From the NCBI GenBank assembly GCA_014189435.1, contig CP050293.1, positions 2,237,001 to 2,301,000 on the forward strand: DNA of 64,000 nucleotides. Reading direction: 5' to 3'. A program made the translations under genes and the position numbers. Below the pieces are notes generated by a model, which was given only the letters and a program-made list of their open reading frames with translations, was not told where the DNA came from and did no database searches. Source of the DNA: Mesorhizobium loti (GTDB taxonomy: Bacteria; Pseudomonadota; Alphaproteobacteria; Rhizobiales; Rhizobiaceae). This document shows positions 61,577 through 64,000 of the stretch, one piece after another. Numbering within the stretch: the first letter of the stretch is position 1; every line of letters begins with the position of its first letter.

Positions 61577-63412
61577 TCAGTCGGCGGGTTCGGATTTGTG
61601 CAAGACGCCGGCGGTCTCTTCGTTGAGCGCCTGACCAGGGCGGCGCGGCGTGGAGAGCGGTGTGGGAATCGGCGTGCCGATATTGCCCCTCAGGAAGCGT
61701 TGTCCGGCGCGAATGCCTTCGGCAAGCTGGGTTTCGAAGCGGTCGGTGTCGCGGCGCCTGACGTCTTCGATCGTTTCAGCCACGTCTTCGGGATCGACAC
61801 CCAGTGATTCCAGCGCCGAGCCGCCGAAAACAAGGGCGGATTCGAAGGTTTCACGCAGTTGATAGTCGACGCCGGCGCGAATGAGCTGCAGCGCGGTACC
61901 GCGATCGAAAGCGCGTGCCAGCACGGTGAGCAAAGGAAACTCTGCCTTGATGAGTTCCGCGATGCGGACGGCGGCATCGGCCTTGTCGACGCAGATCAGC
62001 ACGGCGCGCGCCCGGCCGGCGCCGGCGGCATGCAGGATGTCCAGCCGCGTGCCGTCGCCATAATAGACCTTGAAGCCGAAATCGGCCGCCGCCTGGATCA
62101 TTTCGACATCATTGTCGATGATCGAGACGTCGATGCCGCGCAGCAGCAGCGGCTGGCTGGCGATCTGGCCGAAGCGGCCGAAACCGATGACCAGCACGCT
62201 GCCGGTCAGGCCATCGGCGACATCGACCCCGTCGAGCGACTGCTCGTCGCGCGGTGTCAGATAGCGCAGCGCGATGATCGCCAGCGGCGTCAGCACCATG
62301 GAGATGATGACGATCGCCGTCAGCGTCGCGTTGGCGTTGCCGTCGATGATGCCGACTGCCGCGGCCGCCGAATAAAGGACGAACGCGAATTCGCCGCCTT
62401 GCGCCATGAAGACCGCGCGCTCAAGCGCTTCGCGGTGGCCTGACTTCAGGATACGGGCGACGATGTAGATGCCGAACGCCTTCATCACCATGTAGGCGAC
62501 GACATAGATGGCGATCAGCCGCCAGTTCGCGGCGACCACGTGCAGGTCGAGCGACATGCCGACGGCAAGGAAGAACAGACCGAGCAGGATGCCGCGGAAG
62601 GGTTCGATGTCGGCTTCGAGCTGATGGCGGAAGGTCGATTCGGACAAAAGCACGCCGGCCAGGAAGGCGCCCATCGCCATCGACAGGCCGCTGAGTTGCA
62701 TGGCGAGCGCGGATCCCAGAACGACCAGAAGTGCCGCCGCCGTCATCACCTCACGGGCACGGGCATCTGCCAGGATGCGGAAGAACGGATTGAGCAGATA
62801 CCGGCCGGCCACCACCAGGCCGACGATCGCGGCGAGGCCAATGCCGACCTCGGTCAGCCGCTCCGACAGGCTGGTGTCGGCACCACCGGGCGCCAGAAAC
62901 GCGATCAGGGCCAGCAACGGCACGATGGCCAGATCCTCGAGCAGCAGGACCGATACGATGCGCTGGCCTTTCGGTGCTGCGATTTCGCCGCGTTCCTCGA
63001 GAAGCTGCATGACGATCGCCGTCGAAGTCAGCACGAAGCCGGCGCCGGCGACGAAGGATTGCGCGATCGGAAACCCTCCCGCCACGCCGACACCGGTCAG
63101 CAGCAGCGCGCAGACGCCGACCTGCAGCGCGCCGAGGCCGAAGATCTCGCGGCGCAGGCCCCACAGCCGCGACGGCTGCATTTCCAGCCCGATGATGAAC
63201 AGGAACATTACCACGCCGAGCTCGGCGACATGAAGAATGGCTTCCGATTCGGAAAAGACGCCGAGGCCGAATGGGCCGATGACCACGCCCGCGGCCAGAT
63301 AGCCGAGGATCGAGCCGAGGCCCATGCGCTTGAAGATCGGAACGGCGACGACGCCGGCCGCAAGCAGCGCCACCACTTGAACCAGATCGCTGCTCGATGC
63401 CTCTACCGCCAT
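61577..63412 (-). CDS. KefB/KefC-type monovalent cation:proton antiporter
   Basis: The 611-residue protein has 12 or so helices with antiporter motifs (FLFIIGLEMQPSRLWGLRREIFG; GAGFVLTSTAIVMQ) and a cytosolic TrkA-N/RCK domain (VLVIGFGRFGQIASQPLLLRG; near residues 405-530) that binds nucleotides. It probably exchanges K+ for H+ and may be gated by glutathione adducts as KefB/C are. No KefF/KefG helper is adjacent. Confidence 0.9.
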   Translation of the reverse strand: MAVEASSSDLVQVVALLAAGVVAVPIFKRMGLGSILGYLAAGVVIGPFGLGVFSESEAILHVAELGVVMFLFIIGLEMQPSRLWGLRREIFGLGALQVGVCALLLTGVGVAGGFPIAQSFVAGAGFVLTSTAIVMQLLEERGEIAAPKGQRIVSVLLLEDLAIVPLLALIAFLAPGGADTSLSERLTEVGIGLAAIVGLVVAGRYLLNPFFRILADARAREVMTAAALLVVLGSALAMQLSGLSMAMGAFLAGVLLSESTFRHQLEADIEPFRGILLGLFFLAVGMSLDLHVVAANWRLIAIYVVAYMVMKAFGIYIVARILKSGHREALERAVFMAQGGEFAFVLYSAAAAVGIIDGNANATLTAIVIISMVLTPLAIIALRYLTPRDEQSLDGVDVADGLTGSVLVIGFGRFGQIASQPLLLRGIDVSIIDNDVEMIQAAADFGFKVYYGDGTRLDILHAAGAGRARAVLICVDKADAAVRIAELIKAEFPLLTVLARAFDRGTALQLIRAGVDYQLRETFESALVFGGSALESLGVDPEDVAETIEDVRRRDTDRFETQLAEGIRAGQRFLRGNIGTPIPTPLSTPRRPGQALNEETAGVLHKSEPAD

Positions 63413-63727
63413 GCCGCCATTCCGCTTGTTCGAGGGCCGATTCGTTCATTTAGATTACTACAGCATCTTCTTGGGCTCATAATCTCAGTTTGTTCTCATT
63501 AAACCTATGGTCTGGAAGCGTTTTGTCGCCGCCCCAAAGGACTGCCAGACACGCGCTGGCGCATTCCTGCGTTTAACCCGTCCTATTCACGAGCGGCCTG
63601 GTTCCTTGCCGCTTGGCGTTCGGTCATGAAGGTGTGAGGCGTCTTTTTCACCGCAGCTGAGACTGGACTTTGGAACGCGCTGGAGGGTCAAGGTATCGGG
63701 TTCGGTGGGGCTTTGATGCCCCGGCGC
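63413..63727. other. Gap between KefB-type gene and IS fragment
   Basis: The 315-bp gap shows no gene. It should contain the promoter of the antiporter gene (A+T-rich near 63440-63520) and the outer end of the insertion sequence; the terminal inverted repeat cannot be fixed without the other end. Confidence 0.4.
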
Positions 63728-64000
63728 TCATGGCCCTGCGGGCTGCAGCGTGATGGCGATCGTTCGGAACAGACTTGCTTCGGGACAGGCGGCGGCGAAG
63801 GCCAGACGGATGCGCGAGACGGTTTCGGTGACGCGGGCGCCGAGCTTGAGAAGCCTGAGCCGCAGTGTAGAGAACTCGGCGTTGCACAGATGATGGGTCG
63901 TGGGCACTGCCTCGCGCAGGGTGAGCATCAACCAGTATGCGGCGGTGTGCAGGACGAGACGGACCTGGTTGGCAATCGGTGAGCGGCAGCTGGTGCGGTC
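63728..64000 (-). mobile_element. IS1380-family transposase, C-terminal part (runs off the window)
   Basis: An open frame enters from the right edge and stops at 63728. It reads ...SPIANQVRLVLHTAAYWLM, then LREAVPTTHHLC, then AEFSTLRLRLLKLGARV, and ends FRTIAITLQPAGP. This matches the C-terminal end of IS1380-type DDE transposases. Only about 90 residues are inside the window, so completeness is unknown. Confidence 0.75.

Overview
The window is a stretch of chromosome from a high-GC alphaproteobacterium of the order Hyphomicrobiales (Rhizobiales), most like Mesorhizobium. I judge this from the protein types: a giant Growth-Pole-Ring (GPR/RgsE-like) protein, DUF2865, class II DAHP synthase, a STAS-fused MlaE permease, an Fdx/FNR pair and the sdhE-recG-mfd cluster. 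The families of short palindromic repeats between genes point the same way. No rRNA, complete tRNA, CRISPR array or prophage was found. Most of the window is ordinary core genome. Accessory signs are a RES/Xre toxin-antitoxin pair, a few orphan genes, several intergenic repeat elements, and the 3' end of an IS1380-family transposase at the right edge.

Layout. 0.1-7.6 kb (minus): MFS transporter, NUDIX hydrolase, DUF983 membrane protein, RNase R and topoisomerase I. 7.9-9.2 kb: a secreted YxYxxD-repeat protein and divergent CcdA. 9.2-9.8 kb: a non-core gap with a tRNA-like anticodon arm and a tiny membrane ORF. 9.8-16.6 kb: amino-sugar synthesis (glmU, glmS), DUF502 and recG. 16.7-22.1 kb: sdhE, mfd and class II DAHP synthase. 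22.1-24.4 kb: RES/Xre toxin-antitoxin pair and a GGDEF diguanylate cyclase. 24.8-28.3 kb: small genes (GFA-domain protein, dgkA, hemerythrin-like protein, DedA, DUF1003, Tag-like glycosylase). 28.4-36.9 kb: nadE, a GNAT, an ABC exporter behind a long leader, an orphan protein, a glutamyl-tRNA synthetase and DUF2865. 37-43.5 kb: malic enzyme, an SDR with altered active site, an LpxH-like phosphoesterase, an MFS carrier and a dipeptide-epimerase-type enzyme.

43.6-47.7 kb is a compact lipid-transport operon: STAS-MlaE permease, MlaF ATPase, MlaD substrate-binding protein and an auxiliary lipoprotein. It ends at a mobile palindromic repeat and a perfect 40-nt palindromic terminator. 48.0-54.4 kb (minus) is one giant gene for the coiled-coil GPR/RgsE-like polar-growth protein. 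Its frame is broken by one extra base near 49228. A small Hpt phosphotransfer gene lies divergently across a 272-bp AT-rich region with TTAAC motifs. 55.1-56.6 kb holds an adrenodoxin-type ferredoxin and its likely FNR reductase. 56.7-58.2 kb is a DHA2 drug-efflux MFS gene. 58.4-63.4 kb: DUF922 secreted protease-like protein, the folate operon folP-folB-folK, DUF924 and a KefB-type antiporter.

Several genes work on the envelope and growth: glmU/glmS supply UDP-GlcNAc, the Mla-type system moves lipids, dgkA recycles diacylglycerol, and GPR organises polar wall growth. Repair genes (recG, mfd, the Tag-like gene) and nucleic-acid genes (topA, rnr, gltX) form the other theme.
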